DNA of 64,000 bases, taken from assembly GCF_017377715.1 (NCBI RefSeq), contig NZ_JAFVMF010000011.1, positions 1 through 64,000 on the forward strand. The letters run 5' to 3'. This document shows positions 38,976 to 47,458 of the stretch, piece after piece (the stretch's first letter is position 1; every line of letters starts with the position of its first letter). The notes under the pieces were generated by a model. The model did not search any database and was not told the DNA's origin. It saw nothing but the letters and a program-made list of their open reading frames with translations. Made by a program: the position numbers and the translations under genes. The DNA comes from Acetobacter sacchari (GTDB taxonomy: Bacteria; Pseudomonadota; Alphaproteobacteria; Acetobacterales; Acetobacteraceae).

Positions 38976-39848
38976 CTAAAACGTCCCGACAAACCGGTCC
39001 GGCAGCCGCCAGAGAGCGTCGCCAGAAAGGTGGAGATCAATCTTGTAAAGTTCTTCAGTTCGGGACTCTGCGCTTTCGATCACGCGCGCAAGCCATTCGC
39101 GCAGGGCTGGATCGTTCTCTCCCAGAACAATGTCGTCACGACGTTCCAGCCCCGCCATGCCGGAAAGCATGGCGTCCCAGTGATCGTCCGCCATGCGCTG
39201 GTGCATCCCGGCGTCCTGTCGTTTCCATGGCTGCGTGCGCGTGCGGGCCAGACGCTGCAACCCGGCGTCGCGGTCGGCGTAACGAAGGTGAAAGAGGTAG
39301 AGGTCGTCGAAACGCGGGGGCGTGTCGATGCAGTGGAAGCCCGGCGCCCATGACACAGGTCGGCGGATCAGAACGGGTTTGCACATGGCGCTTGAAAACC
39401 GCAGCCACCGACGCTGTTCGCTGACCGGACGGCTCCAGTCCATTGTCGGCTCTTCGCTGGACGGGTGAATAACGTCAAAGCCTATGGCGGTTCTGACGCC
39501 ATCTTGTTCCACGGACGCGGCATAGCCGAGCAGCGAGTTGTGACGCGCGGGATCCGCCACCAGAAACTCGTCAATATCGACGTAGATCACCGCGTCGTAC
39601 CAACACAGCAAAGAGGCGCAGAAGCAGGAGAGGAATCCTGCTCTCATCTTGTCATCCTGCGGAGACCGGGGGATGCGCACGATATTCACGTCTCCTAGAT
39701 CGGAAGCGCTTCCATCGGTCGATCCGTGATCGATGACGTAACACTGGGCGTCCCCGACCTGCGTCGCGTAATGACGACGCCAGACGGAGACTAGGTCGCC
39801 CTCATTGTAGGTCATGGTGACGATGGCGAGGGGAGACCGTGATGACAT
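38976..39848 (-). CDS. Glycosyltransferase family 2-like protein
   Basis: A 290-residue GT-A fold protein of the Glyco_tranf_2_4 type. The N-terminus AIVTMTYNEGDLVSVWRRHY and CYVIDHGSTDGS form the nucleotide-sugar fold, and the metal-binding DxD is D91-I-D93 in VIYVDIDEFLV. The middle contains RRWLRFSSAMCKPVLIRR and PGFHCIDTPP, common in this group. No membrane segment is seen. Sugar donor and acceptor are unknown. It is next to a tRNA gene but in no polysaccharide cluster. Confidence 0.83.
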   Translation of the reverse strand: MSSRSPLAIVTMTYNEGDLVSVWRRHYATQVGDAQCYVIDHGSTDGSASDLGDVNIVRIPRSPQDDKMRAGFLSCFCASLLCWYDAVIYVDIDEFLVADPARHNSLLGYAASVEQDGVRTAIGFDVIHPSSEEPTMDWSRPVSEQRRWLRFSSAMCKPVLIRRPVSWAPGFHCIDTPPRFDDLYLFHLRYADRDAGLQRLARTRTQPWKRQDAGMHQRMADDHWDAMLSGMAGLERRDDIVLGENDPALREWLARVIESAESRTEELYKIDLHLSGDALWRLPDRFVGTF

Positions 39849-40015
39849 GGGACCGCCTGCTGCGCGTTGTTACGACGCCTGCCGCGCCCGCCGCCAGTTC
39901 CAGCAATTGATCACCCTGGCTCATCGAGCAAAGGGATGAGACGCTCAGCCGTCAAGCCGTAACGGTCAGGCATGCACTTAAATAGTCGTTTTTAACTGGA
40001 GAAATTCCCGGCCGA

Positions 40016-40090
40016 TGGTAGCGGCGGACGGATTTGAACCGCCGACCAAGGGATTATGATTCCCCTGCTCTACCGCTGAGCTACGCCGCC
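40016..40090 (-). tRNA. tRNA-Met (CAT), elongator type
   Basis: A full cloverleaf on the minus strand. The acceptor GGCGGCG pairs with CGCCGCT, and 40016-40018 encode the CCA end. The D arm is GCTC/GAGC, the anticodon stem GGGGA/TCCCT encloses ATCATAA with anticodon CAT, and the T arm is GGCGG/CCGTC with loop TTCAAAT. It lacks the C1xA72 mismatch and the GGG/CCC anticodon stem of an initiator. The AATCATAATCC arm and CTACCA end fit alphaproteobacterial elongator Met. A lysidine-modified tRNA-Ile2 also has CAT in DNA and is the main alternative. Confidence 0.9.
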
Positions 40091-40149
40091 ATCGCGCCGG
40101 TGGTGGGTGAACTATCCGCGTGGCCCAGCCAAGTCAAGGCGCAGAGGGT

Positions 40150-41724
40150 TCATGATGTCGTCGAAGCCCGAAGATGCGAGTGTTTCAGCCCGTAATAGCG
40201 GTAAATTCCGGCGCCCAATGCGAAATAACAGGCAAGGAGAATCGCAGGCGTCGGATTCCCGGCGAGCAGATCCCTCACCACGTCGATGAACAGCGGCCCG
40301 ACCATGATCAGGCAAAAAGCGATCCCCAGAGCCGGCGCAATGCCGATCCACACGCCGCGAATCCGGACGCCGCCCAACGGCACCCGAAAGGGCCGAATCG
40401 CATCGGGACGTGCGTTACGGTCCCAGATGACGGTCAGGCACACCACGCCAAAGGCGGACGCCGTGCCTATGCTCACCAGATCGCTGATGATGTCGATCGG
40501 AAGAAAAGCCGTCGCAAGCGCCACGGTCGCGCCGAGAATGATCGCGCCCTTCCACGGTGTGCGGAAGCGGGGATGCAGAATACAGAATGCGGGAGGCAGC
40601 AGTCCGTCACGGGCGATTGTGAAGAAAATCCGGCTCTGGCCATACAGCAGTCCGAACAGGACAGAGCACAGTCCGATCACCGCGCCGACTTTCACCAAAA
40701 GCGCCAGCCACGGCCAGCCGATCGCGTCGACAGCGAGAGCCAGCGGGTCTGCGACGTCCAGCGTTCTCCATGGCACGACCCCGATCAGCACGGCGGCGAC
40801 GCAGATATAGACGACAGTGCAGATCAGCAGAGAGCCGATCACGCCGATCGGAATGTCCCGACGCGGGTTTCGCGCTTCCGAGGATGCCGTTGAAACGGCT
40901 TCGAAGCCGACATATGCGAAGAAGATGATGGACGCAGCACGGAAAATACCGGGAATTCCGTAGTGGAACGACCCTTCCGAAGGCGGGATGAACGGCGTCC
41001 AGTAAGCCGGATGGATGGCGCGCAGACCAACGACCATAAAAATCAGCAATACGCCGACCTTCAGGATGACGATCGCGGTGTTGATGCGCACCGATTCCTC
41101 GACCCCCATCACCAGAAACACTGTGACGAACAGAACCACGCCTGCGCCGACAACATCGATGTGCGGCCCAACTACGGCGTGCATTCCCGCGGGGGTCATC
41201 GTCGTCTGGATGAGTGTTGTATGCAGGGCGGCCGGCACATGGACGCCCAGATCGCTGAGCAGGCTGACCGCATAGCCGGAAAAGCCTGAGGCCACGCCGG
41301 CGCAGGAGATGCCGTATTCAAGCAGCAGCAGCCAGCCGACCCACCACGCCGCGCGTTCGCCCAGCGAGACATAGGCGTAGCTGTAGGCGGATCCTGAGAC
41401 CGGCATGGCCGAAGCCAGTTCGCCGTAGGAAAGCGCCGTAAACAGGCAGGCTAGGCCCGCGATTACGAAAGACAGGAGAATGGCCGGTCCGGCGTAATTG
41501 GCGGCAGCGGTGCCGGTCATCACGTAGATGCCCGCCCCGATGGTCGAACCGACGCCAAGCATGGTGAGTTGCACGGGGCCGAGGCTGCGGCGAAGGCCGT
41601 GACTCTCGTTCTCCTTTTCAATCGTCTCGACCGACTTCCGGAGCGCGCCCCGGGCGAAAAAACTCTTGTCGGTCGGCGAGGCGGGCGCGCTGTCGGACCG
41701 CAGGCCGGGCTGTGGGCTGGGCAT
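40150..41724 (-). CDS. APC-family amino acid permease, cationic amino acid transporter-like
   Basis: A 524-residue inner-membrane transporter of the amino acid/polyamine/organocation family. About 12-14 hydrophobic segments are visible. The first carries the signature LGVGSTIGAGIYVMTG, and FFAYVGFEAVSTASSEARNPRRDIPIG is the conserved loop of this family. The long N-terminal cytosolic tail contains LRRSLGPVQLTML, as in cationic amino acid transporter (CAT/YfnA-like) proteins. Substrate is not resolved. I chose ATG 41724; a longer frame to 41787 lacks support. Confidence 0.9.
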   Translation of the reverse strand: MPSPQPGLRSDSAPASPTDKSFFARGALRKSVETIEKENESHGLRRSLGPVQLTMLGVGSTIGAGIYVMTGTAAANYAGPAILLSFVIAGLACLFTALSYGELASAMPVSGSAYSYAYVSLGERAAWWVGWLLLLEYGISCAGVASGFSGYAVSLLSDLGVHVPAALHTTLIQTTMTPAGMHAVVGPHIDVVGAGVVLFVTVFLVMGVEESVRINTAIVILKVGVLLIFMVVGLRAIHPAYWTPFIPPSEGSFHYGIPGIFRAASIIFFAYVGFEAVSTASSEARNPRRDIPIGVIGSLLICTVVYICVAAVLIGVVPWRTLDVADPLALAVDAIGWPWLALLVKVGAVIGLCSVLFGLLYGQSRIFFTIARDGLLPPAFCILHPRFRTPWKGAIILGATVALATAFLPIDIISDLVSIGTASAFGVVCLTVIWDRNARPDAIRPFRVPLGGVRIRGVWIGIAPALGIAFCLIMVGPLFIDVVRDLLAGNPTPAILLACYFALGAGIYRYYGLKHSHLRASTTS

Positions 41725-41949
41725 GGTCGTCGACTTGTCTCCATCTATGCGCGAGAGCGCCGCTTTACAGGGTGGCGGTCGCATCAATCACGGGAACTGG
41801 AGTCAGCCCCGTCCGCACGACGTCGCCGCCGCGCCCCATCGGAACGTTATCCTACAGGAACAAACGTGCAAACGAAGAACGACACTGTCCGACGCCATGC
41901 TCGGAAGCGGGCGGGGCGAAAACGTCGCCGTTGCGCGGCGTGGCAGGTC

Positions 41950-42801
41950 TTACAGCGCGCCGCCGAGTATCGCCAGCGCGCCCAGACCGACCGCGATGCA
42001 GTAGTAGGCGAACGGCGCGAGCGCCCAGTTGTCATGGTTGCGGAAATACCGCATCAGCGCGGCGGTGCTGATCAGTGCGGTGATTCCGGAGACGACCGCC
42101 GCGATCAGACCGATCTGGATCTGCTCGTGGCTGATGGTCATGTGACGCATCTTCATCACCTGATGCGCCGTCGCCGCCAGGATGACCGGCTCCGCCATCA
42201 GGAATGAGAAACGCGCCGCCACGTCATGATGCAGGCCGCGCAGCAGGCCGCCCGCGATCGTCGCGCCTGAGCGGGAGAGGCCGGGGAACAGGGCCAGACA
42301 TTGGAAACAGCCGATGATCAGCGCGTCGCGCGAGGTCAGGCTTGCGATCGGGCGGTCGGAAATATCCGCGCCAATCCGGCCACGCAGGCGTTCGACGGAC
42401 AACAGCAACAATCCGTTCAGTATCAGGAAGCTGGCCGCCGCCAGCGGCGCGCCGAACAGATGCTTCAGAAGATGATCGAAAAGGCCGCCCACGATAATCG
42501 CCGGAATCGTGGCGATGACCAGCAACATGATGATCTTGAGGCTCTCCACCCGTCGCTGCGCGTTGTCGAACCCGAAAAGGCCGCGGAAAATAGCGGCCCA
42601 GTCACGCCAGAAGAACACGAACAGCGCGACAGAGGTCCCCAGATGGAGCATCACGAGGAACGGGAGGAACGTCTCGTCGTTTTCGTTGAAGGGCCAGTGA
42701 AGAAGCGCGGGAAGCAGAACCGCATGCCCAAGACTGCTGACAGGGAAGAGCTCGGTAGCCCCCTGGAGAATAGCGATCACGAGGGCCTGTATCAGCGTCA
42801 T
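41950..42801 (-). CDS. uppP: Undecaprenyl-diphosphatase
   Basis: Dephosphorylates undecaprenyl diphosphate at the membrane, recycling the lipid carrier for peptidoglycan and other glycans. The 283-residue multi-span protein has the (E/Q)xxxE motif as Q13-GAT-E17 followed by LFPVSSLGHAV, and the second motif LFPGLSRSGATIAGGLLRG. Its loss or overexpression affects bacitracin sensitivity in relatives. It stands at the left edge of an envelope-biogenesis neighbourhood and is divergent from mlaD. Confidence 0.93.
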   Translation of the reverse strand: MTLIQALVIAILQGATELFPVSSLGHAVLLPALLHWPFNENDETFLPFLVMLHLGTSVALFVFFWRDWAAIFRGLFGFDNAQRRVESLKIIMLLVIATIPAIIVGGLFDHLLKHLFGAPLAAASFLILNGLLLLSVERLRGRIGADISDRPIASLTSRDALIIGCFQCLALFPGLSRSGATIAGGLLRGLHHDVAARFSFLMAEPVILAATAHQVMKMRHMTISHEQIQIGLIAAVVSGITALISTAALMRYFRNHDNWALAPFAYYCIAVGLGALAILGGAL

Positions 42802-43021
42802 GCGGCAATCCGGTTTGTGAGGGTCTCATGGGCACGGCGTCGACGCGCCGGGGCGCTTCCGTGCAGGACCGCCGGGCATAAGTCTTAGACTGCCCTTAAA
42901 GAGAGCGATACCTGTCGGCGGGCCGATTCTGGGTGGCGCGGCGCTTGACGGCGAAGGGGACGCTCACGCTTACTCCGCCCTGAGACGCGCTGGCGTCGGT
43001 TTGACGAGGGGACAACATCTC

Positions 43022-43480
43022 ATGGCGATACGCAGAAAAGGCGGTCCGCTGCTGTTTAGCACGGCAGTGATCGCACTTACCGCTGGATTCGCCTTCTATG
43101 CGCATGGCCTGCAGACTGGCTTCGGCGCAAAACGTTATCCTCTTTCTGCGCGCTTCATTTCGGCGAATGGTCTCGCCCCCGGGGCGGATGTGATGATCTC
43201 TGGCGTTCCTGTAGGCCGCGTCGATACGATTCGCCTCAATCCCGCCAGCGCAATGGCGGAGGTGGCGTTCGAGGTTGACGACCGTTTGCATTTCCCGACT
43301 GACAGCACGCTCTCGGTGGGCAGCGCCACGATGTCGGGCGACAACGCCCTGATCATTGAACCGGGCGCTTCCTCCGTGTTGACCAAGGCCGGAGACGTGC
43401 TCGCCAATACACGTGAGCCCATGAGTCTTGAGCAGCAGGTGAGTAATTACATTTTTGGTAACGGCGGCTTGCCGGATTAA
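43022..43480 (+). CDS. mlaD: MlaD-type MCE-domain lipid transport protein
   Basis: A 152-residue protein with one N-terminal membrane segment (LLFSTAVIALTAGFAFYA) and a single MCE domain (YPLSARFISANGLAPGADVMISGVPVGRVDTIRL, then FPTDSTLSVGSATMSGDNALIIEPG). MlaD forms the periplasmic hexameric ring of the Mla complex, which moves phospholipids between the membranes. In alphaproteobacteria mlaD can lie apart from mlaE and mlaF, and neither is adjacent here. ATG 43022 follows GAGGGG at 43005-43010; TTG 43001 is an alternative. Confidence 0.88.
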   Translation: MAIRRKGGPLLFSTAVIALTAGFAFYAHGLQTGFGAKRYPLSARFISANGLAPGADVMISGVPVGRVDTIRLNPASAMAEVAFEVDDRLHFPTDSTLSVGSATMSGDNALIIEPGASSVLTKAGDVLANTREPMSLEQQVSNYIFGNGGLPD

Positions 43481-43843
43481 GCTGAAAATGAAGTGAACTG
43501 ATTTCTAAGAGAAATCACCTAACGAACTAATTTATTGAAAATACTGTTTTGCATCGCCGTTTGTTTGATACGACGCGAAGCTGATACTGCCTGGATTTGC
43601 TATGCGGCCTTCCTTGGGGACCAAAGCTGATATTTGATGCACTTTTGATTATCAAATCGAAGATATTTAAAATGATTGAAAATCAAGACGTTACCTGAAT
43701 TTTTTTTGATAGGAAAATTTAGGCGGACCAAGATCCGGTCAAGGCAAAACGAGCATGTCGTGCCAAACTGTAGAGAGTCTCTTGACGCGTTAAATAGTGG
43801 GCCATTTTTAAAAATATCATTCAATAAAGTCAGTTAAATACAA
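43481..43843. other. AT-rich gap between convergent mlaD and ATP-grasp genes
   Basis: About 360 bases that are much AT-richer than the rest, with runs such as aatttttttttgatagg near 43695-43712. A 74-codon minus-strand frame (43600-43824) exists but is not protein-like enough to call. No inverted terminal repeats or integrase remnants are visible. Confidence 0.55.
43500..43516 (+). terminator. Hairpin after mlaD
   Basis: GATTTCT (43500-43506) and AGAAATC (43510-43516) form a perfect 7-bp stem with an AAG loop, 20 bases past the mlaD stop. No T-run follows, so it is a weak or Rho-assisted end signal at best. Confidence 0.4.
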
Positions 43844-45025
43844 TCAATCGTTGAGCGGGTAGGAACGCATCAGGCGACGCTGCTCGCGCCACAATCTTAC
43901 ACCTTCCCTCACCGAGCAGGATTTCCAGCCGGCTCGTTTCTTCTTCGCGCCAATCCGAAAGCTCTCGCCGTAGTGATGAAACTGCGTGGCGTAGGCCTCC
44001 CGCAACGTGGTGGCGGCGTCCCATATATGCGTCGCTTCTGAACCGACCCCGTTGATCTCGATAATTTCGAAGCCCTCGCCCCGGCGGAGAGCCTCTACTG
44101 ACTCAAATTTCACGTCTACACGCCCGAAGTGAAAGTCCGGAATATCGGTCATGATCTGGTCGAGCGCGGCCACGAGCGCGGGCGTGATGTCGGTTGCGCC
44201 GTTGCGGAACACAGATCCCTTGCAGTGATTGCCGGTGAACACCAGGGGAAGCCCCGCGCCCTGAGGCAACACCTCAGTCAGGCGCTCGGACAGGCGTTCG
44301 CGGTAAAGATGCGGCACCAGGCGGGTGCGCGGATCGGAGAGCAGTAACTGTTCGACCGTTGAAACGCCGTCGCCTGTGAGAAACGGCACGTCCTTGTAGG
44401 TGATGGAGCTGATGCGGCCGGTCGGCTCGTCAGGATGTCGAATATAGAACAGCCCGGCTTCGTGCTCGTAAGGAATCAACCGCTGGATGATCAGGCGCAC
44501 TCCGCGAGGAAAAGCAGCCAACGCATCGGCCAACGCCTCCCGCGTTCGCACGAGCTTGACCCCGGTTCCGTTGCAGCCGATGTCGGGTTTCACCACCACG
44601 GGCAAGCTGAGGGACGCCGACGTCAGAGCGGCCTCAGCGCGCTTTAGGTCCTCAGAATCCGTGTCGAAAATGATGTAGGGTGCGATCCATGGACGTGCGA
44701 CCGGGCCGGCCATGTCCAGAATGGATGTCTTGCTCTCGCCGCACAGCCCGCCAGTCGCGATCCGCGGATTGGCTGCTGTGGGCAGGCCAAAATCGCGATA
44801 ACGCAAACCCATCATGATCCAGTAGGCGACGATGGGCGTATAAAACAGCCATCCGGGCCAGAACTCGAAAAAGCTGACCGGTCCGCCGGTTTCGCGAGCC
44901 GCCCCTGAACGGCTCTCTTGTTCCGGCGACGCTTCGCCCTGAAACGCGCGGGTGGCCAGAACGCCATAATCGGGAACGTTTGAGGAGGCTGCGAAATCAC
45001 GGGGCGCGCGGGGCATAAAGGTCAT
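43844..45025 (-). CDS. ATP-grasp protein, carboxylate-amine ligase-like, membrane-associated
   Basis: A 393-residue ATP-grasp protein that would join a carboxylate to an amine or similar nucleophile through an acyl phosphate. The ATP-binding Lys lies in LPVVVKPDIGCNGTGVKLVR (K146), and the metal-binding end is GRVDVKFES followed by FEIIEINGVGSE, where Glu and Asn coordinate magnesium. A hydrophobic segment (about residues 52-72, with FEFWPGWLFYTPIVAYWIMMG) precedes LPTAANPRIATGGLCGESK, so it is probably membrane-attached. Similar proteins are often labelled D-Ala-D-Ala ligase-like, without proof. It follows the DedA gene by 43 bases and is probably co-transcribed with it. The start at 45025 avoids overlap with DedA. 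Confidence 0.78.
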   Translation of the reverse strand: MTFMPRAPRDFAASSNVPDYGVLATRAFQGEASPEQESRSGAARETGGPVSFFEFWPGWLFYTPIVAYWIMMGLRYRDFGLPTAANPRIATGGLCGESKTSILDMAGPVARPWIAPYIIFDTDSEDLKRAEAALTSASLSLPVVVKPDIGCNGTGVKLVRTREALADALAAFPRGVRLIIQRLIPYEHEAGLFYIRHPDEPTGRISSITYKDVPFLTGDGVSTVEQLLLSDPRTRLVPHLYRERLSERLTEVLPQGAGLPLVFTGNHCKGSVFRNGATDITPALVAALDQIMTDIPDFHFGRVDVKFESVEALRRGEGFEIIEINGVGSEATHIWDAATTLREAYATQFHHYGESFRIGAKKKRAGWKSCSVREGVRLWREQRRLMRSYPLND

Positions 45026-45068
45026 GAGCAAATCCGTATCGTGTTTCGATCCGTCGACGTTCTCGCCG

Positions 45069-45725
45069 TCAGGCGTGTTTTCCGCCGCCAGAAATATGCC
45101 GACCGACAAAAACAATCGCGGCAAGAAAACCAATGACGCCGAGCCAACGCCATGGCCCCAGTGCGTCGAGTAGGGGTCTGCCGACGTGAAGCGATAGCGC
45201 AAACAGCGCGCTTGTCCAAAACAGCGTGGCGATCGCGGTCGCCAGCATGAAGATGATGAACCCTGCGCCGAAGAACCCGGACGCCGTGTAGACGGGAAGA
45301 CGCGTCCCGGGAATGAATCGGCAGATGAACACCACGCGGAACAATGCCGCTCCGCGCCACCAGAGAGCGCCGCCTTCCGGCGCGGTGGGCGCGAATCGCT
45401 TTTTGATCTGGGCCGACCACCCGCGTGAGTCATCGGTGATTACTGTCATCTGGCGAGTCTTTTCCGCAGGTGCCCAACGTCGTGCGCGCGGCCAGAATGC
45501 CGCCAGGCGACCAAGACCGTACAGACCGGCGTCGCCGATGATGATTCCTGTGTATAGCGCTGAAAGAGCGAGCGGCCATGCGATAAGGCCGTCGCCAACG
45601 GCGATCGCCGTGAGCAAGGTCGCACCGTCCTCAAGAACAAAAGTCGCCAGAAGAATCGCCACGGCCTGCAGCGCAGGGTCGTGGACAGAAACGGCCAGCC
45701 AGGACGAAAGGGAAGGAAGCGACAT
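45069..45725 (-). CDS. DedA-family membrane protein
   Basis: A 218-residue DedA/SNARE-associated (VTT domain) membrane protein. The conserved acidic ED pair is in FVLEDGATLLTA, GDAGLYGLGRL follows, and the RFIPGTRLPVYTASGF motif matches the family F-x-RF-hPG-x-R pattern. Some DedA proteins flip the undecaprenyl-phosphate carrier or phospholipids. The loop between these motifs (about residues 88-130) is longer and more polar than usual. It shares a transcript with the ATP-grasp gene and is divergent from the repeat-protein/mltB run. Confidence 0.85.
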   Translation of the reverse strand: MSLPSLSSWLAVSVHDPALQAVAILLATFVLEDGATLLTAIAVGDGLIAWPLALSALYTGIIIGDAGLYGLGRLAAFWPRARRWAPAEKTRQMTVITDDSRGWSAQIKKRFAPTAPEGGALWWRGAALFRVVFICRFIPGTRLPVYTASGFFGAGFIIFMLATAIATLFWTSALFALSLHVGRPLLDALGPWRWLGVIGFLAAIVFVGRHISGGGKHA

Positions 45726-45902
45726 GCGCGCTCTTTGCACGATCGGGCGTTCACTGGCCAATCGTCGCCGGGGCGCCTGAGCAGCGCGCAAGGCCGATCC
45801 CTCGCATGATCCGCGCGCTCCCTTGCTGCGCCGCCGCGCTTCCGCCATAAATTTGAGGACACAGAGCGGGTGCGCGCTCCTTGCATGGTGGCGCGCTGAG
45901 CA

Positions 45903-46388
45903 ATGCAGCGACAGGATCATGTTTTGAAATCCGCTACATCCAGGACCTCTTCGCGCTCCTCTACACGCGCTTCCGCCGCCCAGGCCCTCAAGCAGAAGCC
46001 GTCAACCACAAAACTCGATCCGAAACCGAAGCCGGCGCGCGGAAAAGGCGTTCCAGCCGCATTCGGCGGCAAGCGAGTTGCGCCTGCCGCGGGTGACGGT
46101 TCGCCTGTGCCCGACGTGAACCGTGACGGAACGCCCACTGCATTGTTCTACTTCGACCGGGAATGGTACGCGGCGAACTACCCTGATGTCGCGGCCGCTG
46201 GAGTCGATCCCGCGACGCATTTCATGGAATGCGGCTGGCGGGAAGGACGGAACCCAAACCCGCACTTTGATTGCAACGCTTATCTTGAAGCGAATCCCGA
46301 TGTGCTCGCAGCGCAACTCAATCCGTTCGTTCATTTCATCATGTATGGCGTCTGTGAACGCCGCAGCCTTCGTCCGGAAGAGAACTGA
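45903..46388 (+). CDS. Small protein with basic tail and two FDxxWY-type repeats
   Basis: A 161-residue protein of unknown function. Residues 1-65 are disordered-looking and basic (Ser/Lys/Pro/Arg). Residues 84-116 and 122-153 are two copies of a repeat of the form F-D-x-x-x-Y-x-x-x-x-P-D-V-x-A-(x)n-P-x-x-H-F-x-x-x-G-x-x-E-x-R (FDREWYAANYPDV and FDCNAYLEANPDV). The same repeat is found beside glycosyltransferase or other carbohydrate-active domains in proteobacteria. There is no signal peptide. The stop lies 2 bases before the mltB start, so the two are surely co-translated. A glycan- or wall-related helper role is an inference from context. Confidence 0.75.
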   Translation: MQRQDHVLKSATSRTSSRSSTRASAAQALKQKPSTTKLDPKPKPARGKGVPAAFGGKRVAPAAGDGSPVPDVNRDGTPTALFYFDREWYAANYPDVAAAGVDPATHFMECGWREGRNPNPHFDCNAYLEANPDVLAAQLNPFVHFIMYGVCERRSLRPEEN

Positions 46389-46390
46389 CG

Positions 46391-47458
46391 ATGTCCACGC
46401 CCGAACCTGTCATCGCGTCTGAGCAAACCGGAACACGCAAGCAAACCGGACGGCGGGCTGTTTCGCGCGCCCTGCTGGGCGGCGTGGCGGCTCTGTCTGT
46501 TGCGCCCCGCCCGGTTTCGGCGCGGGCAGTTGCTCATCGCGCAGTGGCGTCCGGCGGGGCGGGCGCCTACGAAGCATTTCTTGCCGGGGTCCACAGTCAG
46601 GCGGTCGGCATGGGCCTGTCGTCATCGCTGATGACCGAAGCTCTGTCGCTGACGCAACGACCGAATGCGAAGGTGCTGGAACTCGATCGTCACCAGCCGG
46701 AGTTCACGCTTACCTGGGCGCAGTACCGCGCCAAAGTGCTCAGCACCGGCAAAATAGACGCCGGAAAAGCGGCCTACGCGACAAACCGGTCGCTGATCGG
46801 GCAGGTTTCCTCGCGCTTCAGCGTGGAGGAGACGCCCATTATGGGAATTTGGGGTCTCGAATCCTACTACGGCAAGCTGACCGGTCATTTCAACGTCATC
46901 GACGCTCTTGCGACGCTTGCTTTCGACGGGCGCCGCGCCGCGTTTTTTCGGTCCGAGCTGCTCAAGGCGCTGAAAATACTGAACGAGCGTGGCATCCCGC
47001 CATCCGGCATGGTCGGAAGTTACGCGGGGGCGATGGGGCAGCCGCAATTCATGCCCAGCGCCTATCTGAGCTACGCCCATTCTTTCGATGGCGCCGGTCC
47101 TGCAAATATCTGGACGAGCGTGCCTGACGTTTTGTCGTCTATCGCAAACTACCTCTCACGCTGTGGCTGGCTGTCGGGCGAGCCGTGGGGGCAGGCGATT
47201 CAGGCGCCGGACACGTTGCAGCAAGCGGAAATCGGGCGCGAGCATAAGCGCTCGCTGGCTCAATGGATGGCGGCCGGAGTGCGGCGTCAGGACGGTGGTC
47301 GTTTTTCGCATGAAGACGTTATTGGCGCTGTCGTGCGGCCTGACGGGCCGGGCGGCGAGGCGTTCATGGTCTATCACAATTTCGATGTGATCCGCCGCTA
47401 CAACCCCTCGGACTACTATGCGCTCGGCGTCGGTCTGATGGGCCTGATGACGACATGA
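46391..47458 (+). CDS. mltB: Lytic murein transglycosylase, MltB type
   Basis: Cuts peptidoglycan glycan strands to 1,6-anhydro ends in the periplasm. The 355 residues include an export signal with a twin-Arg pair (TGRRAVSRALLGGVAALSV) and the SLT_2/MltB fold: YRAKVLSTGKIDAG, the catalytic Glu E157 in GIWGLESYYG, and GSYAGAMGQPQFMPSAYLSYA. There is no lipobox, unlike E. coli MltB. It overlaps rlpA by 4 bases (ATGA) and follows the repeat protein by 2 bases. Confidence 0.92.
   Translation: MSTPEPVIASEQTGTRKQTGRRAVSRALLGGVAALSVAPRPVSARAVAHRAVASGGAGAYEAFLAGVHSQAVGMGLSSSLMTEALSLTQRPNAKVLELDRHQPEFTLTWAQYRAKVLSTGKIDAGKAAYATNRSLIGQVSSRFSVEETPIMGIWGLESYYGKLTGHFNVIDALATLAFDGRRAAFFRSELLKALKILNERGIPPSGMVGSYAGAMGQPQFMPSAYLSYAHSFDGAGPANIWTSVPDVLSSIANYLSRCGWLSGEPWGQAIQAPDTLQQAEIGREHKRSLAQWMAAGVRRQDGGRFSHEDVIGAVVRPDGPGGEAFMVYHNFDVIRRYNPSDYYALGVGLMGLMTT

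Noticed and set aside
43600-43824. 74-codon minus-strand frame in the AT-rich gap
   Set aside because: Open frames of this size are expected by chance; no ribosome site or family similarity was found.
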